This document shows positions 10,457 through 22,557 of a stretch of DNA of 64,000 nt, piece after piece. The notes beneath the pieces are model-generated. The model made no database searches. It worked only from the letters and a program-made list of their open reading frames with translations, and was not told the origin of the DNA. The stretch is from Steromphala cineraria (Eukaryota > Mollusca > Gastropoda > Trochida > Trochidae). Within the stretch, counting starts at the first letter, position 1. The number at the start of each line of letters is the position of its first letter. The translations under genes and the position numbers were made by a program. Location: assembly GCA_916613615.1 (NCBI GenBank), contig OU744732.1, forward strand, positions 53,421,727 through 53,485,726. Direction: 5' to 3'.

Positions 10457-10465
10457 CACCCATGA

Positions 10466-11261
10466 AGAATTGGCGATTACTTATTTACAATTAAAGTCAC
10501 AGGTCTGCTATTTTAGCACAAAGTACTAAACTGATGGAGTGTTACAACACAACAAAGCAAATTCCTCTGAACACGTAACTTTTTATGATGTTCAAATTCA
10601 TAGAGGTATAACATTTCTTTTGGCGTTCAGTTTACACACGATAATGTCTCTATCGGAAGGGAAGACCAACTCTCATTAGTTTAAAGAAAAAAGACATAAT
10701 TCTAGTGTGATGGAGTAACCTCCCATTCAACTCAAATATGAAATACTGATTCATCTTATCCCTTTATATTTATGAGAGAGGTAAATCTGTTTATCAACTT
10801 GTTAAAGGTACTTGTGTATAATTGACCTTAAAGAGAAAATTGTATTGTAATAAGCAAACGTTTCTTGAAAACAAGTTGCGAAATGCTTCAGAAAATTGTC
10901 GAAACAATTACTTTGTCATACATACACCATGCAGCAACATTTCACTCGTGACACAGGCCTACCTTTAAAATACCTCACCCATTTAAGGATTTTTTCCAAA
11001 ATTCTCTTCATCCCATAATCTTTATCTTGATGCACATGAGCAAACATCATTTTACTCATTTGAGTCGAATGGTCTCCGCAAAAATACTGATAACTACAGC
11101 ATCAAAACTCATTAACTTGTTTGTAACAAATTTTAGAAGGACCAACAATTACCATAAAAAACATACTTAAGTTTTGTGTCCCGATCCTTGAAGAGGCAGG
11201 GAATATTCTCAAGTTAGGCGCTTCAACGCGTCACAGATTGTATTCTTATCTCTTAAGATAT
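10466..11261. other. Intergenic, nothing recognised
   Basis: AT-rich, no ORF of interest, no repeat that I could match elsewhere in the window. Confidence 0.35.
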
Positions 11262-11590
11262 TGTAAGAAATAGGGGGTCAAATAATTGATGTTTATTTCC
11301 GGTAACCTGCTGATCGATCGTATTTGTGATAATAAAAACATTTGGCGCAATATTTTGAAACGGAAGTGGTGGTTTTTGGTAAATAATCTTCTAAATTCGT
11401 AATGTCATTTCCTACTCACCTTTTGTAATTATAGTAATAACTTTGTTGTTTCATATTCCCGTATAATTACAGCCACTACTTCGTTTTATAACTGTTATTG
11501 CAAAAACAATTCCGTATCGGAACATGCGCTCAAAACAGCTCTGAAATTGAATAGAAATTACTGGAAAAATTGTTATGGCTGGCCATTACA
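11262..11590 (+). mobile_element. Solo LTR-like remnant related to the gypsy B LTR
   Basis: It begins TGTAAGAAATAGGGGGTCAA, as does the gypsy B 3' LTR at 30997, and matches it closely for about 265 bases up to CATGCGCTC. It then switches to a 60-base tail ending GGCTGGCCATTACA, giving TG...CA ends with TGTAA/TTACA inverted termini. The same tail, without the head, lies at 22558-22617 just before the truncated 5' LTR of gypsy B. No clear target duplication is visible. Confidence 0.65.
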
Positions 11591-11789
11591 CGCTTCCCTC
11601 ACTTCACAAGTTGATGCTCCGCATCAGTTGTGGACTCTAGTCGTAGTCCGACTGAGGACTTCTCAATCCTGTCTATTATAGAGTCTGTGCTTCGGTTTCT
11701 TCCCTGCTGGGAGGCGAGAAACACTCATAGATGTTCCCTTGCTGTGGCCCCACGGATCTTTCCCAGGGCTATGTCAACCACCACACGGT

Positions 11790-14700
11790 AATTGGAAACA
11801 GTAACGAGTTATCTTCTCCTGCCAAAATAGAGGGCGCGTCGAATGCATTGGTCCTTTACTTACTTCCGGGTTATCAACTTGCATTACCGCGTAGATATGA
11901 ATTAGAGAAAAACACAATAAAACAACGATCAAAATGTGACAGTACTGTACGATTACATTGGAACATTCGCGAGGAATGACAAAGTGAGTGAGTGAGTGTC
12001 TTTATAAAGGATATTTACGAAAATTATTCTGTCGTGCCTGGAAAACAGTGCCAGTTGAGACGGCAGTGTGTGTTTGTATTTTTTTGTACCTCATGTTGAC
12101 ATATTTGAAAATGATATGATTGAAAAATTATCCAGCGTCAATTTTTCACTATATAATTGTATTTTGGCGAAAAAGTATTTACGTCTGAATAACTTAAATA
12201 ACGACTATGTCTTATAAACCAGAAGTAAGTAACCCTGTCAGCTAATTTGTGTTTGTAAACAGGTCGAAAAGAAAGACCCATTTTACTACCAAAAACATGA
12301 ATGGCAACACTTTTCATATAATTTAATTTGCTGTTTTTGAATAGAAGGATGAATATCAACAACAATACTTCATTCGGCCTTAAAACTATTGATTTAAACG
12401 ATATTTTTTCTATTATCAAGACAAGATTACAGAATACATTTATTACAAATACACAGGAAAATGACGAGCAAACAGGCTAAACGGCCTATATCAATGCTTC
12501 TCTTTCAAAAGAATCAAAACAAACAAAAATCAAGTTTGTAAATTCATAAGAGGTCAGGAAATACAGTAAATCCCCTTCAGTAAATAAGTGCCAATAAATT
12601 GCCTTTGGTACTGAAACGAAAACGTCTGGTATCGGCAATGAGATAATACACAGATTATACAAAGGATTCGTTTTCACTTCATAATAATAATAATAATTCA
12701 AGATTCCAGATTCAAGATGTTTATTTGTGAAAAAAGGCCAAAGACCCAAAGTACAAATGAGATTACAGAAAACGTTTAACTATTACAGAGTTATCTTTTT
12801 TTGTTTTATACATAATGAATATTTGTATAGCGCTATATCCATACACAAGGTGCATGCTCAAAGCGCATAGTATATGAGAATGAAAGGTAATAATTGATAT
12901 CATAAGAATGAAATTGAAAGTATGAGAAAGAGCATGAAAGATAAAATATGAATATTTGCAGCATATAAAGTCAGTTGTTAAATTCTGCAGGGAAATATAG
13001 TGAAATAATGTCTATGAATAACAGTTTGAAAATAGGTAAGTTTTCAGTTTCGTTTTAAAAACAGTCAAAGTTGAAGACATCTTGATGGCGTGAGGAAGTT
13101 GGTTCCAAAGTCGAGGAGCAGCATAATTACTATAGGATTTCTGTCCAAAACTGATATTTTGGTGACATAGATTCGTCGCCGCTATGAATAGCTTTCAAAC
13201 TAATATTATTTCATTGACATGATGTTATTTCATTGGTCAACTCTTCAAACGCTAATACGAGTTTGTTCAAGCTTTAAAAATCTATTATATGATGTTTTTA
13301 CCTTTATTCCTCAACCAGTTTGTGTATGACAACTATTACATGCAATAATATTGCAGCTATCCTTGAGTTATTTATCAATGCATGCAATTTAACGTATATT
13401 TTGAAAAAAATTCAAACAAATAATTGGATGTTGATCTTTTAATCGTACGTGACTTGTTTTTCAGTCTTCCGCGAAAGATATCATAGAGTTGCCGTTTTAA
13501 TGGGTTTCTATTGTAGAATTTATTCAATTAAACATCCGTTTTGCTCAAAAACAAAATTTATGACTGAAAAATGTTATTCAAATAAGTGTCAAACGATGTT
13601 TTTACTTTTTCAATCAAAATATGTTGGTGACTTACATACTTACTAAGTTACTTACCACTGTATTACATAAAATTAAATAACTTTCTATATACAATCATGA
13701 GCTGTAAAATATTGCCTTACTTTCAACTTCAATTTGTTTACGGTTACAAATACTCATTTAACCATGGCAAAGCTCAAAACGGGTTTATAGACGGGGTGTT
13801 TTCGGAAAAATATATAATATAAATATATAGAACGGAGAGTTTGTATCATTGCATAAACAAAAAGTTGTTTCTTGTTTGCAGAGATACGACTCTTGTTGAA
13901 AGTGAGCTCTATATTATCTTAATTTTTCGATGTTACCTTTCTAATTTTCATTTTTTATATTTTGTTACTTTCTGTTGTTAATATAAATAAATAACGATTC
14001 TGATAAGAATGGTTTCCTATGCAACTGTAAAAAGGTCAATCCTATCTGGATATTTTATTGTGGAAGCGACATTCAAGAGGACTTTCTCAAATGTACATGA
14101 ATGTGATAAGTACAGGATTATTTCTCACTTAATTTCAATATGTTCGTGTTCATGTTTTAATAATTTGACAAAGAATAGAGCGCTCAAAATGATTTAGAGT
14201 GTGAAGTAAAGCAAATCAGCGGCGAATGCATGAACTTCAAATCTACAACGGCATATAAGTGTCATAATTGATTACTTTGTTAATATGCTCATTTAATTAT
14301 TTGTTAATATGAAATATATGCTCATTTAATTATTTGTTAATATGCTCATAATCTATCAACCATCTATCAATCTATCTTAATATTTCTGAACTTTGTCAAC
14401 AAATTAGCATAAAACAATCTATTTTGTGTGGTTGGAAGATTATCTGCCAAACCTGTTTGAATTGTCCCTTTCCCTGCAACCTAAATAAATATATTAAAAC
14501 TCTAAAATAGAAATGATAAATTAACCAGATATTCTTTCTGCATCAACCGACGTCCGTTATCAAAGCAGTCTCATATGATGTTAAGAATTGGCAGTAAATT
14601 AGACGAAATAGACCTCAAAATGTACGAATAAGCAATTATCAGCTAATTAATGGTAAACATTAAATATTCTCATACTTACCTAAATCGTATTTTTATTTAT

Positions 14701-15132
14701 TCATAAAGCATCAATCACCAGGTACCATCTCCAATATTATAGGCCTATATATATATTATCAAAATGTGTGTAAATATCAATTTGAATTTGTCAATTATTT
14801 AAACATGTTATGATCTTTTTGTAAAGCTTAAAACTTGATTGACATTCAATCATTGAAGAGAAATTCATTGCAACTTTGATGGTTAGGATCACGAACTTCG
14901 AACATTCGAGGAAATAAGATCGAAACATCGACCGTAACAAAACCTTCATGCACACCAATCTAGTCTAATCATTTCGGTAATCTTAAAAAATCCCATAGAC
15001 ATAGTTTGTTGATCTCTTAGAAATCTACATAATATTGATGAAAACACTGTCGCCAATAAAAATTCTATGATGTGACGCAGTGCAGATACGAGATCAAATT
15101 TCATAGTTTCACATCGCAAAACTTTGAATGCG
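11790..15132 (+). repeat. Large inverted repeat, left arm
   Basis: Segments throughout match the reverse complement of 53672-57092. Examples: TCTCCTGCCAAAATAGAGGG at 11816; the GGCCTATATCAATGCTTCTC region at 12483; TTTAAACATGTTATGATC at 14800; and GCAAAACTTTGAATGCGG at 15115. In stretches compared by eye roughly nine of ten bases agree, with several indels; one is a 470-bp insertion at 12682-13152 present only in this arm. No gene recognised. The right boundary truncates gypsy A. Confidence 0.85.
12682..13152. mobile_element. SINE-like insertion in the left inverted-repeat arm
   Basis: The right arm lacks these bases: the sequence jumps from ...CTTCAT to ...GACATAGATTCGTCG. The insert begins with an (ATA)n run and contains GTATAGCGCTATATCCATAC, CTCAAAGCGCATAG, and GAGGAAGTTGGTTCCAAAG. 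These are features of dispersed SINE/LINE-tail repeats widespread in marine invertebrates (from memory, family not identified). The insertion post-dates the duplication. Confidence 0.55.
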
Positions 15133-15465
15133 GAAGTAAATACCAATCTCTCGTCTTAACAGACAGAGGTCGATCCCAGGGTGGCGTGGCGATCACTCTC
15201 GAATAGGCCTCGGGATGCAGACACATCCAAGACCCATTTCCTTCGGACAGGAAACCAGGTTCCGTGGTCTTCTCATGGTGCTGAGTCTCGCAGTGGCGCT
15301 TCCACTCCGCAGGTCTGTTGAAGGTCCTGACTGTTGGGCAGAAGACACACACCACCTTCAGGCGACGATGTGGTTCCCCAGCCAGGTGGTTCTTCAAGTC
15401 CTTCTTTAGCTTGAAGGCAGCATTGCAGTTAGCAAGGAAACAGTGGTGCATCATCTTGAGGTATT
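15101..15465 (-). CDS. Gypsy A ORF3: C2H2 zinc-finger protein downstream of pol
   Basis: The probable start is the Met-Met pair at 15454, just inside an acceptor-like CTCTTTTGTTTTAG (exon would start at 15465). Two fingers are visible: C-X4-C-X12-H-X5-H in the stretch starting HHCFLANC, and CVFC...EWKRHCETQHH (C-X2-C-X14-H-X4-H). The last 30 or so codons lie in or next to the inverted-repeat junction, so the true C-terminus is probably lost. No known retroviral env or movement-protein signature. Equivalent zinc-finger ORFs follow pol in gypsy B, C and D. A nucleic-acid-binding accessory role is inferred. Confidence 0.6.
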
Positions 15466-15981
15466 CTAAAACAAAAGAGCGTTGTCTTAGCCATCTTTCA
15501 AAACTCACATCTACATCATTTTCATTAGTTTCACATTATTTACAGTTTCGTCTTAACAATCACGACTTTGCCCTTATAAGCTAATACTACATAGTGAGCC
15601 CAACGCCAATATATTGGCCTGCCCTCACCCGCTAACGGAACATCGGATCAACTTTCCCAGATTGATCAGGTCTGGTCCAGCACTCGTTACAATATATGAA
15701 CACTTAATTCCTTAAGCTTCATATTCCTTGATCGATATCTTCTTCTGTTTCAGATTCCAGGGCTTCCATCGTCGCGTTTCCGGCAACACCAGTATCTTCA
15801 GCCTACGCTCAGTTCAAGGGCCAGTATCACCGATTTCTTCAAAATCTTCATCTCGAACTTGTAGCAAATAAAACTCAAAACTTGCAAAATGAACAATGGC
15901 AACATAACAGATTGACAGAAACTAACCGGCCAACTGGCAATACTTGGGGTATCAAGGGAAGGGTCCATGCCACTTCCAATG

Positions 15982-18900
15982 TTATTCACTAACTTCCTTC
16001 ATTTTTCGGATCCATGAAGGGACGTGTTCACCACGATACGGTAAGAGACGATTCACATGGACTGCCTTCGGTGACTGTTTCAAGGATCTCTTCACAAGAC
16101 AGGTGACATCATCAAGCTTCATTGTCACAAGGTAAGGCCCTTTCCAACGCGGTGCCAGTTTCTGACAATCGCCCTTCTTGCGTGTTTGATCCTGAAGCCA
16201 AACTACCTGGCCCTTATCTAGAGATCTACTTTTAGATGTGGTGTCATATTGCTTTTTCCTATAAGTGGCTGTTTTTCTCAGATGTTGGCGACCAAGATCA
16301 TGGACCAACTGTAACTTCTCTTGGAGGTTTGATACATAGGAGGCCACCTCAGTTGCTGCCTTGTCTTCCGCTGGGCGACCAATTACTGCTTGCATAGGGA
16401 GACAGACTTCGTGCCCAAAGACCATCATGTTTGGTGTTCTTCCCAAACTGGACTGAACAGATGCTCGATAGGCCATCATGACCTGAGGAAGAAAGTCGTC
16501 CCAGCAATGTTGATCTCGAATACAGAACATGGTCAGCATTTGCCCAAGTGTTCGATTGAACCGCTCCACGTTTCCATTTGACTGTGGATGGAAACTAGTT
16601 GTTCTCGTTTTATGGATATCAAGGAGCTTACAAACCTCTTGGAATAGGTTTGCTTCAAAACATGTTCCTTGATCAAAGTGAAGTTGCAAGGGAGTGCCGA
16701 AACGAGCAACAAATTCATTCACCAACACTTGAGCAACTGTGACGGCTTCTTGATTTGGAATGGCAAAAGCTTCCGTCCATTTTGTGAAGCAATCACAGAT
16801 CACAAGGATGTACTTGTTTCCCTTCCGTGTCTTAGGCAGGGGACCAAGTATGTCTAGTGCCACTCTCTCCATTGGTTCTCCAACCAGATATGTGCCAAGA
16901 GGAGCATTTGGTTGCTGTGTTTGTTTGCGAACTGCACACAAATCACAAGACTTACAGTACTTCTCTACATCCTTCTTCATGCAAGGCCAATAAAAGGACG
17001 ATTTTATTCTCTCCAATGTCTTTTCTCGGCCTAAGTGACCAGCTGATGGACTGTCATGATGACATCTCAGGACTTCTGCTTTTAGTTGAGCTGGAACCAC
17101 CAATTGGTACATCGAGAATGATTCATCAATCCAAGTCCGATAAAGAACTCCTGCTTTTACTGTCAATCGGTCCCACTGAGACCAAAGTGCTTTAAAAGCT
17201 GCAGATTTTACAGAGATTTCACTCCACAAAGGCCTTTGGCAGTTTTCCATGGCAATAAGGATCGGTCGAACAACATCTTCGTCTGCCATCTGTTGGTTAC
17301 GGATTTCGGGAAGTGACCAGCCTTCAAGTACTCGCATTGGCATCATTGGTGTCTCAGTTTTACTACGAGTGGTTACCCTCACTTCAAGTCCAACCAATTT
17401 CTCATTATCTGCCAGGTTCTGTGTGGTTACAGAGCACACAGATTGCAGTAAAGCTTCTTCGTCATCGTCTGAAGTCTCTTCTTGCACATTTTCTTGGCGA
17501 AAACAGGCCTTGCAAGGACTTCGAGAGAGAGCATCGGCATTAGAATGCTTTCTTCCTGGCCTGTGGACAACTGTTAAGTTGTAAGTTCCCAATTCTTCCA
17601 ACCACCTAGCAACTTGGCCTGTAGGTTTCTTCAGATTGCGCATCCAGCTTACTGCTGCATTGTCAGTTCTGAGGTGTATGGGCTGCCCATAGAGATAGGG
17701 ATGGAAGTGCTTGAGTGTGGTTATGACTGCTAGTAGTTCTTTTCGAGTGACACAGTATCTCCTCTCGTGTCGGTTCATCGCTTTGCTCATGAAGGAGATC
17801 ACTTTTTCTTCGCCTTCCTGCTCCTGGGACAAAACGGCTCCGACGGCCTTGTCGCTGGCATCCGTGTCAAGGATGAATCTGAACCCAGGAATAGGGTATG
17901 CTAGGATTGGGGCAGATGTTAAAGCATCCTTCAATTTTTCAAAAGCTTCATTGCAGTCAGGTGACCATTCAAATCTTCGGCCTTTCTCGATGAGCTGATG
18001 CAGAGGTCTTGCTAAATTAGCGAAACCCTCCACAAATCTCCGGTAATAGGAGCATACGCCTAAGAAACTTCTGACTTGCTTGGCTGTTTTAGGTGCAGGC
18101 CACTTCTGTACTGCTGAGAGTTTCTCAGGGTCTGTTTTGATGCCTTCCTCAGAGATGATATGACCAAGGAATTTGGTACGTTTTTGTAGAAAACTGCACT
18201 TTGAAGGTTTCAGCTTCAAATTTGCTTCTCTCAATCTCTGAAACACATGCTCAAGTCGCTCGAAAGTCTGCATCACATCTACTGAGCCAACAATTATGTC
18301 ATCCATAAAGAGAATACATTCCTCCCATTGGAGCCCTCGCAGTACATCCTCCATAAGTCTCTGGAAGGTAGATGGAGCATTCGCCAATCCAAACGGCATG
18401 ACTGTAAAATGGAACAGACCCAAACTAGTTGCAAATGCAGTCTTCTCCTTGTCTTCTGCCGCCATTCCAATCTGCCAGAAACCAGAGTTAAGGTCCATTG
18501 TACTAAACCAGCAGGATTGGGCAAGTACGTCTAGACAGTCATCCATGCGAGGAATGGGATAAGCATCTTTCAAGGTCAGGTCATTCAAGCGGCGATAATC
18601 AATACAGAACCTCGTTCCCCCTGTCTTCTTTGTCACAAGGACAACAGGTGAAGCCCAAGGACTCTTAGATGGTTGGATGACTCCACGGTCCAACATCTTC
18701 TGGACTTCTTCTTTTTCTGTCTCACGCTTGCCAAAGGGTTGTCTTCTTGGTGATTGTCTCACAGGCAGAGCTGCACCAACATTTATCCTGTGTTCCACTT
18801 TGTGTGTCTTCCCAAGGTCGTCGGATGATCTTGCAAAAAACGTCTTGGTATTGCAGCAAAAGCTCAGCTAACTTATCAGCATCATCTACTGATACATGTT

Positions 18901-19162
18901 CAGTGCTCTTCTGCCATAGATCTTTGAGGTGTTCTGGTAACTGTGTTGACCAAGGCTGCTGCTCATTGATGGACCTCGAGTTGTAGACTTTGTCTTCTCG
19001 ATCCATCTCTTCTGTTGGCCTAATGTAGACAGACTCAACTGAACCAATCTTCATGTTGCAATGTAAGGTTGTCTCAATTGACGAAACGTTTACTATGTTT
19101 ATCTTCTGATGTTCATTCTTGGTGTCAACTATGCAGCTTGGTAAATAGACCCCTGTAGGCAA
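15982..19162 (-). pseudogene. pol: Gypsy A pol: reverse transcriptase, RNase H, integrase (one frameshift)
   Basis: The main ORF (18798-15982, 938 aa) carries RT with the first Asp in FSTMDLNSGF (residue 102) and the catalytic FMDD (164-167, in place of the common Y-x-DD). RNase H has DTDAS (311-315). The integrase has the H-H-C-C zinc site (H581, H588, C618, C621) and the D-D-E residues D649, D709 and E745, then a C-terminal region up to the stop at 15982. The upstream part (19162-18840), which links protease to RT, is in another frame; one extra T in the run near 18835-18840 accounts for the shift. Apart from that, no internal stop is seen. Confidence 0.9.
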
Positions 19163-19747
19163 ATTTTGACCTTCTAAGAAACCATCTTCAGCTAATCTTC
19201 TGCTTTGATGTACTTGAACAGAAACCCAGGCTCCTGAGTGAGGTGAGGTTCAACTCGACACACCATAGAGGACTCTCCTGCAAGCCAGCATTGGACAGAA
19301 GAATCCTTGAGGTTCAACTTCAGACTTTTGTAATCAATGCCAGTTGCATGCTTCATCAGGAAATCTTGGCCAAGGATTCCAACTGGAGAGATGTCACAAA
19401 CAATAATAGGATGAACAATATTGTATTTGTCATTGATGCGTACCCTGCAATTCGCAAACCAGTACCGTCAACTCCCACAATATTGGTTCTCCAAGGACTC
19501 AAGGATGGCAACCTTGAAGAATCAATGCTATTAAAGAACCTACTGGACAGGAAGGATCAATGCTATTAAAGAACCTACTGGACAGGATGGTCGTAGTGGA
19601 GCCGCTGTCGATGAGAAACTCAATCGACTTGCCACAGACCTCAGCTTCCGTGTATAAGCCATTATCCCAATGGTCAAGCTTGTCCTTGGTATCCCCAATT
19701 AGTCCAACACGACCACCCTGGTTTCCAAGAGGCCTTTTAATGTTCAA
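19163..19747 (-). pseudogene. Gypsy A aspartic protease region, disrupted by a 35-bp tandem duplication
   Basis: The frame at 19747-19499 has the active-site motif FLIDSGSTTTILS (Ser in place of the more common Thr-Gly-Ala pattern). It then leaves frame where a 35-base unit (19521-19555) is repeated at 19556-19590 with one mismatch. Beyond it, sequence reading GILGQDFL, the second conserved protease motif, continues in another frame. The lesion would remove protease and everything after it from a Gag-Pol product. Confidence 0.8.
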
Positions 19748-19764
19748 GTCTGTCTTTCCTAGGC

Positions 19765-20817
19765 CTACTGGTAAGACAGGTTGGAGTTTTCCGACTGCTG
19801 ATGACTTCTATCAACTGTCATGAGTTCTTGGCATCTCAGAAAAGTTGGACAATTCCTCTTGAAGTGTTCTGTTGAACCACAAACAAAACATGATCTCTGG
19901 TATTTGCTGCCATTTTCTCTTTGACTGCCGTGATTTCTGTTTTCAGTTCGTCTGTTTTCAAGAGCTTCAATTCGAGACAGTAGTTTTCCCATTACTTCTT
20001 CCATCGGTTGAGTTGAATCCTTTTGCGATCTTGGTGGGACGTCAGAGGAAACTCGGCACACAGTGTCCATGACTGCTCTTGTGGTAGTCTTCTTTTTTTC
20101 TTTGGTTTCTCCCACCAGGGCTTCATACCTCTCTATGACCTCAATGGCCTCAGAGATCGTAGCACAGCCCCTGTCAATGCAATGAAATTTCAGCTCTGAT
20201 GTGACTGTCTTGTATAGCTGATTCAAGGCAATAGCCTCCTGTGCACGACTTCCTACACCCGGATAAGCACGCTGGACAATAATTCTGATGTCATCAGCAA
20301 AGGCTGCAACAGTCTCCCCAGGTCCCCTTTGCCTTATCTCCAGACGAGATATCCATAGACTTTGTTGCCTTTCACTCCCAAATCTACGGTTAAGATTTTG
20401 CACCAATGCAGAAAATGTTTGCTTATCTGGGTAGGGTAAACCCATATAGTACGTTCTTGCCATTCCTTTCAAACATGCTGCTAGAACCAGGAGCTGTTGA
20501 TGTGGCTGCCATTGCCAGAGTTCAGCACAATTCTGGAAATGGGAAAATTTTTTCTCCCCGTCTGTTTTCCCATCGTAAAAGTCAGGCCTTATTGACGGCA
20601 TCTTCATTTCGGCTGCTACGTGACCTTGAACTTGTCTATGGCGAGGTATTGGTCGGGGTCGGTTGATCATCCTTGCATGCTGTTCAGGTGTAGAGGCGTC
20701 TTCAAAAGCTTCATCTACAACTTCATAGGTAGACGTATCTCCTTGTCCACCTTCGGTTTGACCTTTACCTTGACCTTCATCAAATGACACTTCAGAATCA
20801 AGATCGGGTGACGACAT
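19765..20817 (-). CDS. gag: Gypsy A Gag polyprotein with CCHC zinc knuckle
   Basis: An intact 350-residue ORF starting at ATG 20817, about 60 bases inside the primer-binding site. An acidic Gln/Gly-rich N-terminus is followed by a capsid-like region (about residues 70-240, with LNRRFGSERQQ and ETVAAFADDIR, typical of the retrotransposon gag family). Then come a basic Lys/Thr region and one zinc knuckle CFVCGSTEHFKRNC (about 310-323). Gag assembles the particle and binds genomic RNA. This is the only intact gag in the window. Confidence 0.9.
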   Translation of the reverse strand: MSSPDLDSEVSFDEGQGKGQTEGGQGDTSTYEVVDEAFEDASTPEQHARMINRPRPIPRHRQVQGHVAAEMKMPSIRPDFYDGKTDGEKKFSHFQNCAELWQWQPHQQLLVLAACLKGMARTYYMGLPYPDKQTFSALVQNLNRRFGSERQQSLWISRLEIRQRGPGETVAAFADDIRIIVQRAYPGVGSRAQEAIALNQLYKTVTSELKFHCIDRGCATISEAIEVIERYEALVGETKEKKKTTTRAVMDTVCRVSSDVPPRSQKDSTQPMEEVMGKLLSRIEALENRRTENRNHGSQRENGSKYQRSCFVCGSTEHFKRNCPTFLRCQELMTVDRSHQQSENSNLSYQ

Positions 20818-20899
20818 CTCTGATCTCTGATGAAACTGCTAGCGGGTTCGTATCTAGGATGTTTTAAAAATTTAAAACATCCCACTTCTGACACCAGTT

Positions 20900-21470
20900 T
20901 GTAGCAGCCCTAGCCCACTTAATTAACGGCTCACTCTTGCCTTATATGTAGATATATAAGTAATGTCAAAGAAGATTCAACTAGAGATGTAAGAATAAAT
21001 AGAAGTTTATTCTTAAGCACAAATATATGATTTATTTGTACAATAATTAATTTGTGAGCAAATCCCTTCTCAAAAACTACACTAAATGGGCTTATGAGTT
21101 TCACAGAGATACTATATGTCTTAACACGGGCAAAGTGGTGAATTAATTATAAATAATTAATTCGTATTTAAATTCTGTTAAATTTCCTTATTTCTATCCA
21201 ATTCTGAAGAATGATTCTTAAAAATGTCATTTAGTTTCAATTCCAAAACACTAACCAAGTCTAGCTATAAGCAACTGTAGATCAACAGCTCTTATGAAAT
21301 TTCTAAGGTTATGGCCGAAAGGGTTATCTCCCTTACTATCCTTACCAATGGCAAGCCAAAAAACGAATGCTGTCGTTACGACGGCCGCTGTTTATATAGA
21401 CGTCAAAAGGGGTCACGTGATTGATTTCAACCAATCAACGAGAGGCCGCTAGCGGGTCGCTACTTCTACA
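20900..21470 (-). mobile_element. Gypsy A 5' LTR (571 bp)
   Basis: Ends are TGTAG/CTACA (on the plus strand TGTAGCAGCC...TTCTACA). On the minus strand it has a TATA box (CTATATAAAC near 21400), CACGTGAC upstream of it near 21412-21419, and AATAAA near 21010. It is followed by ACTGGTGTCAGAAGTGGGAT, the primer-binding site. No second copy exists in the window. Confidence 0.85.
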
Positions 21471-22557
21471 GGTTGAGAAGGGATCTACTTTTACATCACA
21501 ATATTTCATAAAAACAACACATGAAACAATATTCCAGGAACCATTCAAAGTGGATATTTCACAAATCACTATTTGTGAACAGTTCACATCAAAAGAAGTT
21601 AACTTTACATAGCAGAATATATTATTCGATGATGCGGGTCACTGAGGCCGCCGTGCTGGTTCCATAAGGCTGGTATGCGGCCACCATAAGGCAGCAATGC
21701 TGGTCGCCAAGGTCAGTACGAGATATACATGAGAGGAACAATATTTATAGTGATAATCACGGAGGCAGTTTTATATAGACAAACTCTCATCAACAAGGAA
21801 TGAAACCCTGACTTTGAAATGCATGATAAGAATATGGATATTATTATAATTACATAATAATTCTTGAGGCGATGATGTAATTCTTCGGCGCATGAATACA
21901 AAACAGTGTACACAGCGCATAGTACGTAGTTCATGACAAAATCCTAACAAACAATATTCCTGGCACTACGAAGTATTTTAATTACAAGAATTGACATTAA
22001 TGAGCTACTGGAATTCCAAATATGACTACGAAATACTTCAAGAATGATATGACAGGCACATGTTATCTGCATCGAGAGTGTCTGACATCGACAGCAAAGT
22101 AAAATGGCGGCGCTTTACAGTCTGCTAAATACGGGATAAAATTAGCAAATAAATGGATGGACACTGATCTAAAAGTTATTCGATTACGGCCAAAGTGAAA
22201 CTAAGGTATGTGAGATGATGGTAGGATAGATGTCATACGGTCAGTTATTTACGAATACAAAAACAATCTTACAATGAATGCTGACCGAGGATGTTAACAT
22301 GTGAAAAGTGATAGACAATTTATTCTTGCATGATAAATTTACGATAAAATATTCGTTAGAGGAATATAGGGAAGATGCAAGAAAATTACGATAGGATTTT
22401 CATTACGATTTATACCAAACGTGAATTATGAACAAATATTATTACTAGTGAATTTGACAACCTTGAAATATACAATAATCTATGAATTAATAAAACGTGA
22501 CACATTCAAGACATGCCAGTTACACATAAAGTCGCTTCTGGGGAAAATTATATACAA
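21471..22557. other. Intergenic, nothing recognised
   Basis: AT-rich, with a short stretch at 21640-21720 of imperfect repeats (GCTGGT..CATAAGGC). No coding signal or matched repeat. Confidence 0.35.

Larger units (their letters stand above)
15132..21470 (-). mobile_element. Ty3/gypsy element A (5' LTR to ORF3; 3' LTR missing)
   Basis: Read on the minus strand the order is 5' LTR (21470-20900), primer-binding site TGGTGTCAGAAGTGGGA (20896-20880), gag, protease, RT-RNase H-integrase, then a C2H2 zinc-finger ORF. The element ends abruptly where the left arm of the inverted repeat begins, so there is no polypurine tract or 3' LTR. Damage: a 1-base frameshift in pol (T run near 18835) and a 35-bp tandem duplication in the protease. 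Pol is otherwise open over 938 codons, so the copy is fairly recent. Its pol is distinct from those of B and D, which resemble each other. Confidence 0.9.
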
